Assembly: GCA_029531795.1 (NCBI GenBank)
Contig: JAPEIS010000010.1
Span: 496,001 to 560,000 of the forward strand
Length of the DNA stretch: 64,000 nt
Direction: 5' to 3'
Origin: Sclerotinia nivalis
Taxonomy: Eukaryota; Ascomycota; Leotiomycetes; Helotiales; Sclerotiniaceae
Numbering within the stretch: the first letter of the stretch is position 1; each line of letters starts with the position of its first letter. The notes under the pieces are model-generated. The model ran no database searches. It worked only from the letters and a program-made list of their open reading frames with translations, and was not told the DNA's origin. The position numbers and the translations under genes were made by a program. Shown here in pieces: positions 11,501-23,167 of the stretch.

Positions 11501-12400
11501 CTTGATGTAAGGTAAAGTTGACTTGACAGTTTTACCGAAACCTCCTCGGCTACTATCACCCTTGTCATATAATTTGATCTGTAAAGAAGAGATAAGGCGC
11601 GAACCCTTCTCCAGAGCACTTCGAATTTCGGCCAAGTATGAAACTGCACTGTTCGCTGGCTTCTTAAAAACTTGAACGATGTTGGCCGCACTGCGCTCTT
11701 GTGCGATGAGAACCTTCTCACTTCCGTTGATGATAAAATATCCACCTTGGTCATAAGGGCATTCATTCCATGCGTAAAGATCATCTTCGTCACAGTTCTT
11801 CAAGAAACAATACTCCGACTTCAGCATCATAGGTAATTTTCCGACATAAACTCGCTCTGGAGCCGGACCACCTTTAGCACCATCAGGGTCGCCATCTTCA
11901 TATTCCCAAACTAATCGTGTAGGATGTTCTCCACCGTTCGCCAAATCAGCTTCTTGCTCGTCATCAAGCTCGTTGAGAGGAACAGGACGTTCTACGGCGA
12001 CTTGAGTACTCTTCGTCATTTCTATGTAAAGAGGACTTGAATACGTGAGATTTCGTAAACGGGCTTCTTGTGGCAACATGACTTGTGTGCTGCCATCGCC
12101 TTCGGTCATCGCTGGTCGTGAAAGCATAATAGTGCCGAACTTGATTTCGTATCTGCGAAGCGCGATAGGGTTGTCATTCGACGACGGTGGATTATTTTGA
12201 TCAAGTGTAAGCTGTGAATTTTCTTCGACGAGCTCTTGCATGGTAGTTTGAACAAACTCATCGAAAGAGTCGATTTGTTGCGAAACTAGACCTTTTGCAT
12301 CGAAAAAAGAAGAAATAACCGTCCAGCAGTCCTCCGCCGTGATACCCGCATCCTCCTCTCCAAAGTCATCATATTCATATCCTTCTTCGTAATCCGCCAT
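8508..12400 (-). CDS. rpb2: RNA polymerase II second-largest subunit
   Basis: Three exons, 12400-10010, 9971-8722 and 8670-8508, give 1267 aa with clean phase and standard splice sites. The acidic N-terminus ([13 protein letters not shown]) is typical. Conserved blocks include [43 protein letters not shown] (Glu877, Asp878, near the active-site metal), [12 protein letters not shown] (1018-1029), [10 protein letters not shown] and the C-terminal zinc site CDIC...CRPC (Cys1204, 1207, 1223, 1226). The protein forms the cleft wall, protrusion, lobe and hybrid-binding region of RNA polymerase II in the nucleus. The last exon supplies half the zinc site and ends in KRSGITVR. The start is the first Met and fits the family. 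This coding sequence is a standard phylogenetic marker and would identify the species. Confidence 0.98.
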
Positions 12401-13460
12401 ATTGTATTAACGCGAACTCCGCTATATGTCTGCGAATCGAGTTGAAATTGGAAAGTTGATGGAATGCGGAGTTGTAGTTGAGTTTGTCGCAAAGGCAAAG
12501 TTTGAGAGCTGTCGCCTCGAACAAAAGATTGGCGCGTCCCCAGGACCAGAAGGACCTTAAGAACAAAGAAACAGTGGCATAAAGATCATACAAAAACTGG
12601 TTGGAGGAACTTTGGAGAATTGTACGATGATATTGGTGTTGTTGATGTTGAGGCTCAAGGCTCAAGTCTCAAGTCTCAAGTCTCAAGGTTCAAGGAGAGA
12701 TTAATGAAGATACAGAAATATTTGGTTTCTGGATGAACACTTTCAAAGAAGTTGTTGCCCAGAGCATGTAAGCAAAAGTGTATGGCAATTGAGCTTAACT
12801 TTTTGAGACTTAGTATTAGACCAGGAAGAACTAATCTCCGAACCCGAAGAAACCCCTTTGTAGGAAGTAAGTATATTCCATCATTATGTGAGCTTTCCTT
12901 TCACCAAGTAATCATTATCCTATTCTCAACAGCACAATGAATTGATCTTTTCCAAACTAATTATAAATTCAACAAACTGACATCAAAGACTTTGTTATTT
13001 GCAAAATCTCAATATCCAGTCATCCTTGTGCTTGTGCTTGATATCTTATTTTGTTGGTTCTGCAAATTCAAGAGAAATAATCCTATATCTTGATAATCAC
13101 TCAAAGTTTGGGATAGATTTGGATGAAAGGAATATTTTTGTTTGGATATTTGAACTTAGCACAGCAGCAGGGGAAATATACATCATTAAGGGAAATATAT
13201 ATCATTTTCACTATCAAGTTCACTTGACCAAACACTGGACAAAATATCGTGAGCAGTGGATCACACAAGCATTTATTTACTCAACATGTCACATTCATTT
13301 TATACTGATACCTTTTAGATTGAAATCTTTCACAACTTGCGAGTGCTCATAGATTTCAACTATCTCTCTTTGTGTACAACTATCTCTCTTTATGTACAAC
13401 TCCTCATCTGCTCCATATACATTTATATACATACCTACAAATCCAAACAGTCAATATTAT
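12401..13460. other. RPB2 promoter region and ADH 3' flank
   Basis: AT-rich noncoding sequence. It holds a small CTCAAGT tandem repeat about 250 bases upstream of RPB2 and no open frame with family features. Confidence 0.6.
12654..12690. repeat. CTCAAGT heptamer tandem repeat upstream of RPB2
   Basis: About five copies of CTCAAGT or CTCAAGG in direct succession, 254-290 bases upstream of the RPB2 start codon. No role can be assigned. Confidence 0.8.
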
Positions 13461-14605
13461 CTACTGCTCTAATTCCTTTGCATGCTTTTCATTCACCAAG
13501 ACGTAGCGATAACGAGCCTTTCCATCCTCCATGTCAATAATAGCTTGGTTTGCCTCCGACATTGGTCTCTCCTCAATTAGTGGATGGATCTTATTTTTGG
13601 CAGCAAATTCGAACATCTCACTGATCTCCTTTGGTGAACCGATAGCACTACCTCCAAGCTTGACCCCTTTCGCAATGAAGGCGAACATGTTCAAAGGTGG
13701 GATAACATCCTCCGGTGCTCCGACTTGAATGAATTCACCTTTGGTTTTCAACAATTGAAGATATCCAGCAATTGGCATGTCTGGGCTGGAGACAGTGCAA
13801 ATGATCAAGTCGAGTGATCTGGAGTTCTTCTTGGCCCAATCTTTGTCTTCATCGGTGGCAATAAATCTGGTGGCACCCATCTTCTCTGCGTCGGCTTTCT
13901 TCCCGCTTGTTCGGGAAATTGCAACAACCTCTTTGCAGCCGAGACCTTTAGCCCATAGAAGACCAAAGTGACCCAAACCTCCGATTCCGACTATACCGAC
14001 TCGTTTGCTTGGTCCGGCTCCGTTGTTGACAAGGGGTGACCATGTTGTGACACCTCCACACAGCATAGGAGCAGCTTCGGCAAGAGAAAGTTCATCAGGA
14101 ATCTTGATAACGAAGTGCGATGGAGCACGGCAGTAATCTGCATAACCACCATAGGACTTGGAGCCATCGGGATACGTTCCGTTATAAGTTCCAACAATTT
14201 TTGGGCAATGGTTCTCTAATCCACTTGCGCACTCCTCGCAATCTGGCTTGAGGCAAGCACTGGATTGTGCACCGACACCACATCGATCACCGAGCTTGAT
14301 GTGTTTTACATTCTTTCCGACCTTAACCGCAGTACCAGCCAATTCATGTCCTACACAGGCAGGATAGTTTGTCGCGCCCTATAGACAAATCGTCAGTCTT
14401 CTTCTCCATTTTCCACGATATGAATACATACCCATCCAGATCTTAAAGTATGATTATCAGACCCACAGATACCACAATAGGCGATTTTGATATCGACATC
14501 ATCTTCTGTCCAAGTCTTCGGTTCAAATTCTTGCCATACCATATTTCCCTTGGCCGCCTCTTTATCTAATGCCATCCATCCTTGAAATTTATATGAAGTT
14601 GCCAT
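13461..14605 (-). CDS. Zinc-dependent, probably NADP-linked alcohol dehydrogenase (ADH6/CAD-like)
   Basis: Exons 14605-14432 and 14378-13461 (53-base intron, GTATGT to TATAG) give 363 aa. Catalytic zinc ligands are Cys44 in YCGICGSD and the GHE motif (His69, Glu70). The structural zinc loop is ACLKPDCEECASGLENHC. A Rossmann motif, GIVGIGGLGHFG, binds the cofactor. The arrangement matches cinnamyl-alcohol/medium-chain reductases of the yeast Adh6/Adh7 type, which reduce a wide range of aldehydes in the cytosol; the substrate here is unknown. An in-frame upstream ATG at 14716 would add 37 residues. I chose 14605 because MATSYKFQGW is the usual family start and because a TATA element touches the upstream ATG, leaving no room for a leader. 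Confidence 0.9.
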
Positions 14606-14717
14606 TTTCGCTTTATGTAAGTCGTCTGCTGGGTTTAAAGAGTCTTTAAAGTGATTTGTAAGGGAGAGAATTCTATCTGTAGCTATAGAAGCAGGAGTCT
14701 TCGTGGGATTCGACATG

Positions 14718-14724
14718 ATATATA
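14718..14724 (-). promoter_or_regulatory. TATA-like element of the alcohol dehydrogenase gene
   Basis: On the minus strand TATATAT lies about 113 bases before the chosen ATG (14605) and only two bases before the alternative ATG at 14716. The distance supports the downstream start. Confidence 0.45.
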
Positions 14725-15126
14725 TACCCAATGCTATATTCCAGGACACTACGCCTTGGTATGATGTTGCATGTATGCTTGCATCCACTTTTTTCCAAAC
14801 TGTATATTTTGATCGAGAGGCAAATAAAGGAAAGCTATTTTAAATCCGCAAACAGCACCAATCAAATAGTCACAAGTCGAGTCATAAAGCTGGCAAAGTA
14901 TGAGTTTTTACTAAAGTCAACAAATCGTGCTGCTCTGAGCAGGAGAAAACCCAGTCTAGGAAGACGATGATGTTGATAGCGTTGTTGGCAATCCCCGTTT
15001 TATTATAAATCAATTGCGGTTATATGTACTAGTGCGAACTCTAAACACCATCGAGAGCACGGAGTAGAAGAATCTAGATAAATAATGGGAATTTCAAGGA
15101 ATTCAAGCTTTAGTTGAAGAAGCATA

Positions 15127-15266
15127 TGCAAGTTGCTGACCTTAAGACAGGTTACTGACTTTTTTAGTTTTATAATTTATGCAGGTTGCTTACCTTTTTA
15201 GTTTTATAGGACTTAAAGCAGATTGCTGACCTTTTTAGTTTTATTTTTAGTTTTATGGGACTTGAG
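15127..15266 (+). repeat. Degenerate short tandem repeat around TTGCTGACCTTTTTAGTTTT
   Basis: Four imperfect copies of a block with TTGCTGAC or TTGCTTAC followed by a TTTTTAGTTTTAT segment. Partial copies contain extra TTTTTAG pieces and a GGACTTAA or GGGACTTG tail. Units are about 35-50 bases. Confidence 0.65.
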
Positions 15267-15986
15267 GGGATGGGATGGAATTATTTTACCGACACCGAGG
15301 TCTTTATATGGCTGGAGATAATTGTGGATCTGATAAAGGTTTTGATATCAATCACTTGGATGATGACTCTTGAAACATTGGAACGACAGATAGATCTCAA
15401 ATCCATCCTAAATCAAGAACTATCCTTCAGTGATATGGTATAACCTCATATGTATCGACAACATTTGGAATGAATCTTAAGGTACGGTGCCCTAATCAAA
15501 CCCTAGTATTTTAGCACTTGCACCGAATATCCCATTCCAGTTGAAACAAGTGTTTCCCATCGCAGAATATCTTTTAACAAAGAGTGCAATTGAGATCCAG
15601 TAAACTGTTGCGAACTAGATGGATGCCGCAAGCTCTCTGTCGATAGGGTTGCAGATTCATATTGCACATCTTTTGGAATAGTTGACAGACAAATTGTTTT
15701 GGAAAAAGTTCCGGAAAGATTTTGGTATGTGGAGTCAGTCAGTCTTCCAACATACGAGGCCTGTTGGTTTTGGGGTTTTACCGACACCGACAGTACTCTG
15801 TGTGGAACTCTGTCTGAGTCTTACCGAGTGGAAGTATATTAATAATAGACTCTCTGTGATCTTATGATTTTGTGTTCGGAAACTAGTGTTTGTTGTTGTG
15901 GTTCTGTCTTTGCGTTTTCCCTATGTATTATTTGATGTTTGAGGTTATTTACTGCTTAGAACTATCGAAAATTTCGTCTGCATGGC

Positions 15987-16012
15987 CCTGGCAGTCAGTA
16001 GACTGAGCCAGG
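15987..16012. repeat. Inverted repeat able to form a hairpin
   Basis: CCTGGC pairs with GCCAGG and TCAGT with ACTGA; a two-base AG bulge interrupts one arm. The structure stands in otherwise unstructured AT-rich DNA far from any called gene. Confidence 0.5.
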
Positions 16013-17676
16013 TGACTACTTCCTTCTCATAGATGAAATGTTAATATTGTTATATTTCGGTCATTTTGAAGGAGAGGGATTGTCTCGAGTGGAGGAGTTC
16101 CTCGTTGCCTTCGGATATGCTGATATCTCCGAACCACTCATTGCTTTATACCATAAGACTCCGCCATACGGAATGTTTTCCATGAAGTTCCAACCGTGAA
16201 ATGGGTCTTTGTGCGGCGAAATCTACTCAGGATTGTCTCTCTCCATACAAGTACATAGATTTATATTTCCACGAACCTCCCAACTCCATCCTGCTGCCAT
16301 CTATCTATACATTTGACATCTCTTCGGCCTCATTCCTTTTCTTCATAAGAAATATACACACCCCACTATCTTCATAATACTTCTCATCCTCCATATTCCT
16401 ATTGGTTCCAATACTACCACTATTATTATTAAGCATAATCCATAATATATCCCATTCGTCTACCATCCGACCACTGACATGGATGACAATAGTGACTACC
16501 ATTCTATAGAAATTGGGAACTGCATAAATTTTGCATAAGCTCCATTAATGATGAACAAAGTCACCCGTTCAAAACCATGTCCAGAGTTTGCGGTGCACAT
16601 AGAAATATATCGAGTATAGAAAAAAGGTGTTACTGAGGATCCCCCCATATTATACAATACTCAAGTAGACATATTATTTTTGAGGGTAAAAATGAGACGA
16701 CGGCTTTCGCCCGTTCTGCTGGAATTGTTTGACTAGATGGAGCACCAGAGCAAGAGGGGAGTGGAAGTGAAGGCTAAGAAGGAGTTAAGATTTTTGAATA
16801 GCTTTATCAAGATGGTTTTGATATCGGTATGTTTGGAAGATTTTTAATTCTTGCATGCACATGTATCCATTAATAATCCCCCATTCATCCAATCTTTCAA
16901 TCTTTGCGTTTTAAGCATGTTCTATATCATATATCGTATATCGACATATTTATCCAGCCTCTACTCGCCACGCATGATATAAATGCCTCCCCACACAGCT
17001 TAATCTATGATCAACTTACCATTTCCTCTCCTTTCTCTTCACTCCATATATGAATATAATGCCTGGCTCAAAATCTTTGTATCCTGTATTCTCTTCATCC
17101 ATATCTAATTCCATCACATCAATGGTTTATCCCCTACTCTATCATGACCTACCACTTCTTACTTCATCTACTTCATCTATTCTCATCTATCCCCATCCAT
17201 ATAATCATACATCCACATTCGTCCATCTCAACCACTCATTCCAACCCTCCACACTAGCAATATCCTATCCACCATATAATCACAGCGTGTAACAATTTCT
17301 ACTCGAATTTCAACACAATAGATTATCAGCATGAAACAACAGCAACAAAAGTGTCAGAACCCCATCAAAATTAAAACCTAACCTCGCGCAGAAACCATTG
17401 AGTAATTCATTATTAGAAACAGAAATAAAAATTGGAATAGAAGTATCTATATATAATACAACAAATACAGCAAATACAAACAAACCTTCCGTATCCATAT
17501 CCATATCCACGAATTCTATAACTATTCTTATTATTAGTTTTATATTACAGCTCGAACTACATCTATATCGAGAGATATGCGTCAAGCCACAAGTGCAAAG
17601 AGATCAATGTATGCCATGGACTTAGATATGAAGAATGTTAACTCAGATTAATTCCTCTGATTAATTCAACAATAAA

Positions 17677-17729
17677 CTATTTACTATTTACTATTTACTA
17701 TTTACTATTTACTATTTACTATTTACTAC
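17677..17729. repeat. Heptamer tandem repeat (TATTTAC)
   Basis: Seven to eight nearly perfect copies of CTATTTA/TATTTAC; the last copy is changed to TACTTAC. Confidence 0.9.
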
Positions 17730-18749
17730 TTACACTGATACTCAAGTAGATTCAATATAATAAATCATACAATACTTTATCCATATCAATCATATCTCCA
17801 TCTCTATCTCCATCTAATCCAATCCTAACTCCAACCTCCTCTAACCAACCTCCTCTAACTAACCCTAACTCTACACAACTCCAACCTACACAACTCCAAC
17901 CCAACCCAACCCAAAATAAATCTTCCCACCACCTAACCAACCCGCGGTTTTCCTTTCGTAACGGAGCTGGAATCAAATAGTAAATAAATAGTGATGAATG
18001 GACGAGATGGACAAGATAGATAATATAGTGATTCGATAATAAATTTGCCATCGATTATGTAGAGTTTTTCAATCAGTACCTGGCATATATATTAATAGGA
18101 AGGAGTAGGTGAAAACGATTTGGGAGGAAATGGTACTAGAGGATACAAAGTAGAAGTCATTATACCTACCTACGCAATGCTCTAATACCGCAATACACAA
18201 CATATAGAGAATAGAAACCATCGATTCACAAGGTCATAACGATAAGATAGGAACATTGAATAAACATTTAAATATCAACCATAGAGAAACTAATATGTAA
18301 TTCGATTCAAAAACTATACAACAAATCGACCCTATCTCTCCCACGAAAGATAACCTCAACTATATTACCACCCATACATCTAAAACCATATCACCCATCG
18401 CATTACATCAAAACCATCAAAACCCCTCAATAATTACTAGGAAAGAGAAATAGATGGACACGAAAATGCAATCGATGGGACGCAAGGGAAGATGTAAAAC
18501 AACCATTTCCTTACGCCCGCTAAAAACCATAATATAACGAAGATGTAAATGAAGTGGCGGGATGAGGTCTTGACTCGAGATGTGGTGCCACCCGTGGCGA
18601 CCAGGGAGGTTGGGGAACCTAAACTACTGACATGGACTGAATGATCAAGTAGAGCTCGAAGGTCATAATGACGCTCGAATATATATATCCTTTATGCCTC
18701 TGTATATAATCTCGAGCAGTATGCATGACGCAGGAGAGGATGAAGTGTT

Positions 18750-19499
18750 CTAGATGCCCTTGATAACTTGGGTTCGCTCGGCATTTAGTTGAGCGGCATT
18801 TCGATCATGACATTCCTTCTTGCACTATAATGAAATGAGTCAGCCCATAATTCCATCTTCATGCATGATTTCTGAAAGCACATCTCCTAATCCAACTTGC
18901 CACCATTCAATCTGTTCTTCCTTCCTAGAACCACAAGATACCCCTTGAAGAACAGACTTCCCAAAACGGAGCTCGGGAAAGACATCATCAGAATCATGGT
19001 AACTCACGTCTTCTAATTTCACACACTTATGATCCTCCAACATTCTGTGCTTCCCACAAAATTCTCCTTCACAGAACCCACAGTGTCCTACTATTCTTTG
19101 TGCTGCCACCCCACAGTCCTTATAATTACACTTAATCTTCTTGGGTGGCATACCGCCTCTTAGTGTTCCTGCGACATGGATTGTTGAGTCTCGAGTAATG
19201 TTATTAGAGGTGAGAGTTGATGATGGTGGTAAATGTCGTCCAGCGTGTACGAGACGTAATGTAGAAGATGGAGAGGATGTGCGGAGGGACAGAAGGTGAG
19301 CGAGGTTTGAAATGGTTGTGTCTTCGGGGACGGTTATGGGTATAGCTAGATACAGAGTTAGCTGGAAACTATAGGAATGGATGGATTTAGAAAGAAACAT
19401 ACTGTCGCCGGACAAAACCTTAACAAAGATTTGCATTGATTGTGATTGTAATTCTGGAGAGGCGGATCTCGATGAAGTGGCGCTTGAGGGAGTAGACAT
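18750..19499 (-). CDS. Ubiquitin-like domain fused to an AN1 zinc finger
   Basis: Exons 19499-19403, 19345-19008 and 18824-18750 give 169 aa, and the phases close exactly. Residues 22-97 align with ubiquitin over exactly 76 positions, from MQIFVK to LRGG. The AN1 finger follows at once: C-x4-C-x10-C-x2-C-x4-C-x2-H-x5-H-x-C, about residues 105-140. The tail is short and charged and ends VIKGI. AN1 proteins with ubiquitin-like domains (for example the ZFAND and Cuz1 families) act with Cdc48/p97 and the proteasome in stress-linked protein quality control; that role is family knowledge. Within the ubiquitin-like part only the Lys6 equivalent remains; the Lys48 and Lys63 positions are Arg. Without splicing the middle frame runs on through the second intron to a false C-terminus. 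Confidence 0.88.
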
Positions 19500-22400
19500 G
19501 ATGATTATGAGAACTTGGAAGTTGATGTTATCGGTGAGAGTAATACAGAATTGAAGACTGGTTGATTGTTAAATGATGAATTGTTTAGATTGTATATTAT
19601 AGATTGTAAATATGATTGAAAGGAGTTTCGGATTTCTTGAGAATTCGTTGTATTCGTTGTTCTGTGTATTCGTAAGAAGAAAGTAATCGAAGGTTCTTGG
19701 TTGACAATGAATGACTGGTTTGACAAGATTGGCTTGGTGTCTTGTGACGAGGACCGGAGACGAGAATGTAGTCTAAGTCTTATCTGACGAGTTTGAGGTG
19801 AGGCGGTATCGGTATCGGGTATTAGGTATTGGATTGTTTCAATAGTCTGATTATCCTTTTAATGCAACTGTTTGTTGTCGAGTTCTTATTCCTTGATGAA
19901 AGAATAAAAATGATGTGATATATATAAGTTGTTTGGAATGTTTGAGATTTATTAAAGATGAAATTAGAAAGATCTTTGATTAATGTTGATTTATTATAAA
20001 GAAATAATATATATATTGAGAAAATTAGTTCAAATTAAATAATATAGCATCTACTCGTATATTCGGTCGGTACATATGAATCTACGATTCATTGAATGCC
20101 ATCATCATAGTGGAAATTGGTAATTTATTTAATAATTTCACACCTGAATGTGAATCTAATAAAAAACTAAAAGTCCCCTAGATCCACCCTTTTCCGCTCT
20201 AAACGTCGGCTATATTTAGTGTGACTACTAGAGGCACACTATTCCGTCTATGAACGACTTCTGCTTACCTAGGTATCAGTACATTCATCATCCTTCTATC
20301 CTTTATATCATTTGCCCTATTCTTTATGATCCATACCAATTAAGTATATCTAATAATGAATTAAAATTACAGTACCAATAATCAATCAATAATTTAGTTC
20401 ATTTAGCTAAGATGACCATCCCCATCTCCTCTCCTCTCAAAGAAAATTCTTAGTTCATGGTGTAGAACTAAACGGCGAATCCCATCTCTCCAGCACATAA
20501 AACTAGGTATAAAGAGCATCTGGAACACAGCAAACAAATCATTCAATGAGCCACTTCAAAAACGTCTTACTAGGTCGTTGTACCTACCGGAATAGCTATG
20601 ATTGCATTAACCTTACATACCATACCCCGTATTAATCACTATCGGCTTCATACACGTACCGTCTACGTCTAACCCAGCAAATTCGCACCCCAAAAGAGTT
20701 ATCATCACGGTACTCCATCTCCATCTACCGGTCCCATTCCGAGAAAAGTCCCCAACCCCGAAGTTAAAGTTACTTCGTACAGTTATCAAGAAAAGTAAAT
20801 CCCACCTTATCTCTCATTGACGGCATCACACTACTCCGTACACACTTCAATCACCTCATCAAATATTTCAAGATGTCCCTTGGTATAAGTCACGCGAAAC
20901 ATCAATTCCAGCCTTAAACAAAACTTTAACTCAAGATGAAGCAATTTAGAAACGAACCATCAGTGCTTAAGATTCATTCTCCTTCACGAACACGAGTGGA
21001 ATGTGAAGTATTTCAGCCACCTTGACTCAGTCATGTTTGTGCTACTCTCATGAATGAACGATAAATCCAGCCACTTTTCATGCCACACCAGTGACAGACA
21101 CCACGTCTATTTTGATCTATTTGGAGATACTACCACAATTCTCCGATTCTTCGATTAACATTTCGCTAGCCGCAGTAGCCATATATCGATGCTGCAGTGT
21201 AAGAGCAAACATTGAACATTGAAGTCCCGCTATTAAAACTTTTACAGAGTATTCTGCGATTCGCCACATCCATCTCAAGCAGCTCCGAATCACGGTGCCA
21301 CATACTACGTACATAATCTTTTACACATGATATTTTACTTACTAATTACTGAGTCAACGTCTATGAAAAACTTGTCTCCATAGGTATCGGGACCTGCATT
21401 TATCATCCCCTCTAATTCGGCCGGTAATGGTGGCATCTTTGTCATGCATACGCCATCTGCACAGCTACCGCAATGCAATACCGGTACCTATGCGTGTTGA
21501 ATTTTTCGAGATCTTACTCGAGTACATCATTCAGAATCATTAACTTTTTTTCGAAATAAACGTTATTGATCAGGTCGAGTATTCTAACCTCAGATAAAAA
21601 AATGGCGATCTTTTATCATTATATATTTTACTATTAGTTCTAATAATGAGTGAGAAATTTATATATCTAGTATATATAGACTTAATAAATTTAACTACTA
21701 GATAGATACTTATATTATTACTCTATATACCAAATCTGCACCACCAAATCGTAGTAACTTGATAGAACTTATGGAAGAGAGATCGTTAATATAGTCAGTC
21801 AATCATTCACTCTTCTACAAAAAGTATATAGGAAGAAGATACTATATTATATTAGATAAATAAATGTACCTTTTTATATTGTATATTATATCAAATATTT
21901 CAATCCTTCTTCACTCTCTTTCTTTTCTTCCCCTTCTCAAAAATATCTCCTTCAACATCAAAATCAATATCACTTACTATACTCTATTTTCACTTTCATT
22001 TTCATCTCCATCTTCATCCCAACTCTAATTATAACTCCATCCTCATTTTTCCCTTGGTACCATGTATATATACCAGCTAATAACTAACTATCAAATTAAT
22101 ATATTCTATTTATCAATTTCCTTTATTAATACTCTCCCATTAAATCATTATCACCAACTCCCTTATCAAATAGAAATAATCAGTCAAAGAAAAGCAAATC
22201 TCTATCTCTCCATCTCTCCATCTCTCCATTTTACTATACCATTACCATACCCATTTCATCCCCATCCTATACTATAATATCATTTATTTCTCAAATAATC
22301 AATCTACTATATAAACGAATTTAATATATCATACTCATTTACCCACTCACTTTATATATACCTATTTATTTATCTAGATAGTAAAATAGTACAACAAAAG

Positions 22401-23167
22401 ATCATTAAATATTATTCTTATTCCTATTCTTATATTCATCTCCCCGTCTCTTTCTCTGTATATAAAAATTAAAATAATCTTCAATCTATAGATATTTATA
22501 TATACACACAAGATCTATCACAAGAAAAAGAATCACTAGAGATCAAATCAAACGATTTCAAACTCATTCCATTTCATTTCGAATCATGTAATTATATGTA
22601 TGTAGGTATTGTATTGTTATTCACCTCCATCTCCACCTCCCTCCCCATTTCCCTCTTCTTCTTCCTATCAACCCTATCTCCTCCACAGTTAATCATCAAA
22701 CTAATCAATTCAATCAATTTAATATAATCATTTCCGTTCTTCTGTTCATCCATTCCCTATCACATCCCAAACTATCTCGCAACTGACCTATATCCCATGT
22801 CCTAAAAAAGAATCCCATCCACCCATCTCATCCATCTCAAGCACCAAAATCTCAAATATAAATCGTACCCCGTCCCAATCCATCCCAAAACCATCAAGTA
22901 ACTCCGTTCATAATCCCTAGATGTAAAGGAGAAGATAGACCGACCAAAAGAAAGGAAAAGAGAAAAAAAATGCACCATTCTCAATGCTCATACAGAAACC
23001 CCTCCGCTATGCTTGCAATTTTGCAATCTCGCGATGTAAAAAATAATGTACCATGACATCAATTTCGAACCATTAGTTCAGCTTCGCAATCTTCTTCAGA
23101 AGTATCTTGTGTTCTTTCCTGTTCTCGCCTAGGATCATGTAAGAATGATTTGGCTATGTGGTAAAAC
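19500..23167. other. 3.7-kb gene-free, very AT-rich region
   Basis: No open frame of note. Between about 21590 and 22520 the sequence is extremely AT-rich with many TATATA runs and CT-rich patches. It forms the 5' flank of the AN1 gene and the 3' flank of ATG2. I see no terminal repeats or transposase-like frame. Confidence 0.6.

Larger units (their letters stand above)
14725..18749. other. 4-kb gene-free region with local repeats
   Basis: No open frame here has recognisable family features. The frames at 15255-15443, 15503-15787 and 17050-17292 are short and low in complexity. The stretch holds a degenerate tandem repeat (15127-15266), a hairpin-forming inverted repeat (15987-16012), two copies of TTTTACCGACACCGA about 490 bases apart (near 15285 and 15777), a TATTTAC heptamer tract and CCAAC-rich low-complexity DNA (about 17820-17915). 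Confidence 0.6.

Noticed and set aside
17850..17880. TAACCCTAAC-like bases resembling a telomere repeat
   Set aside because: Only about one unit within CCAAC-rich low-complexity DNA; not an interstitial telomere.
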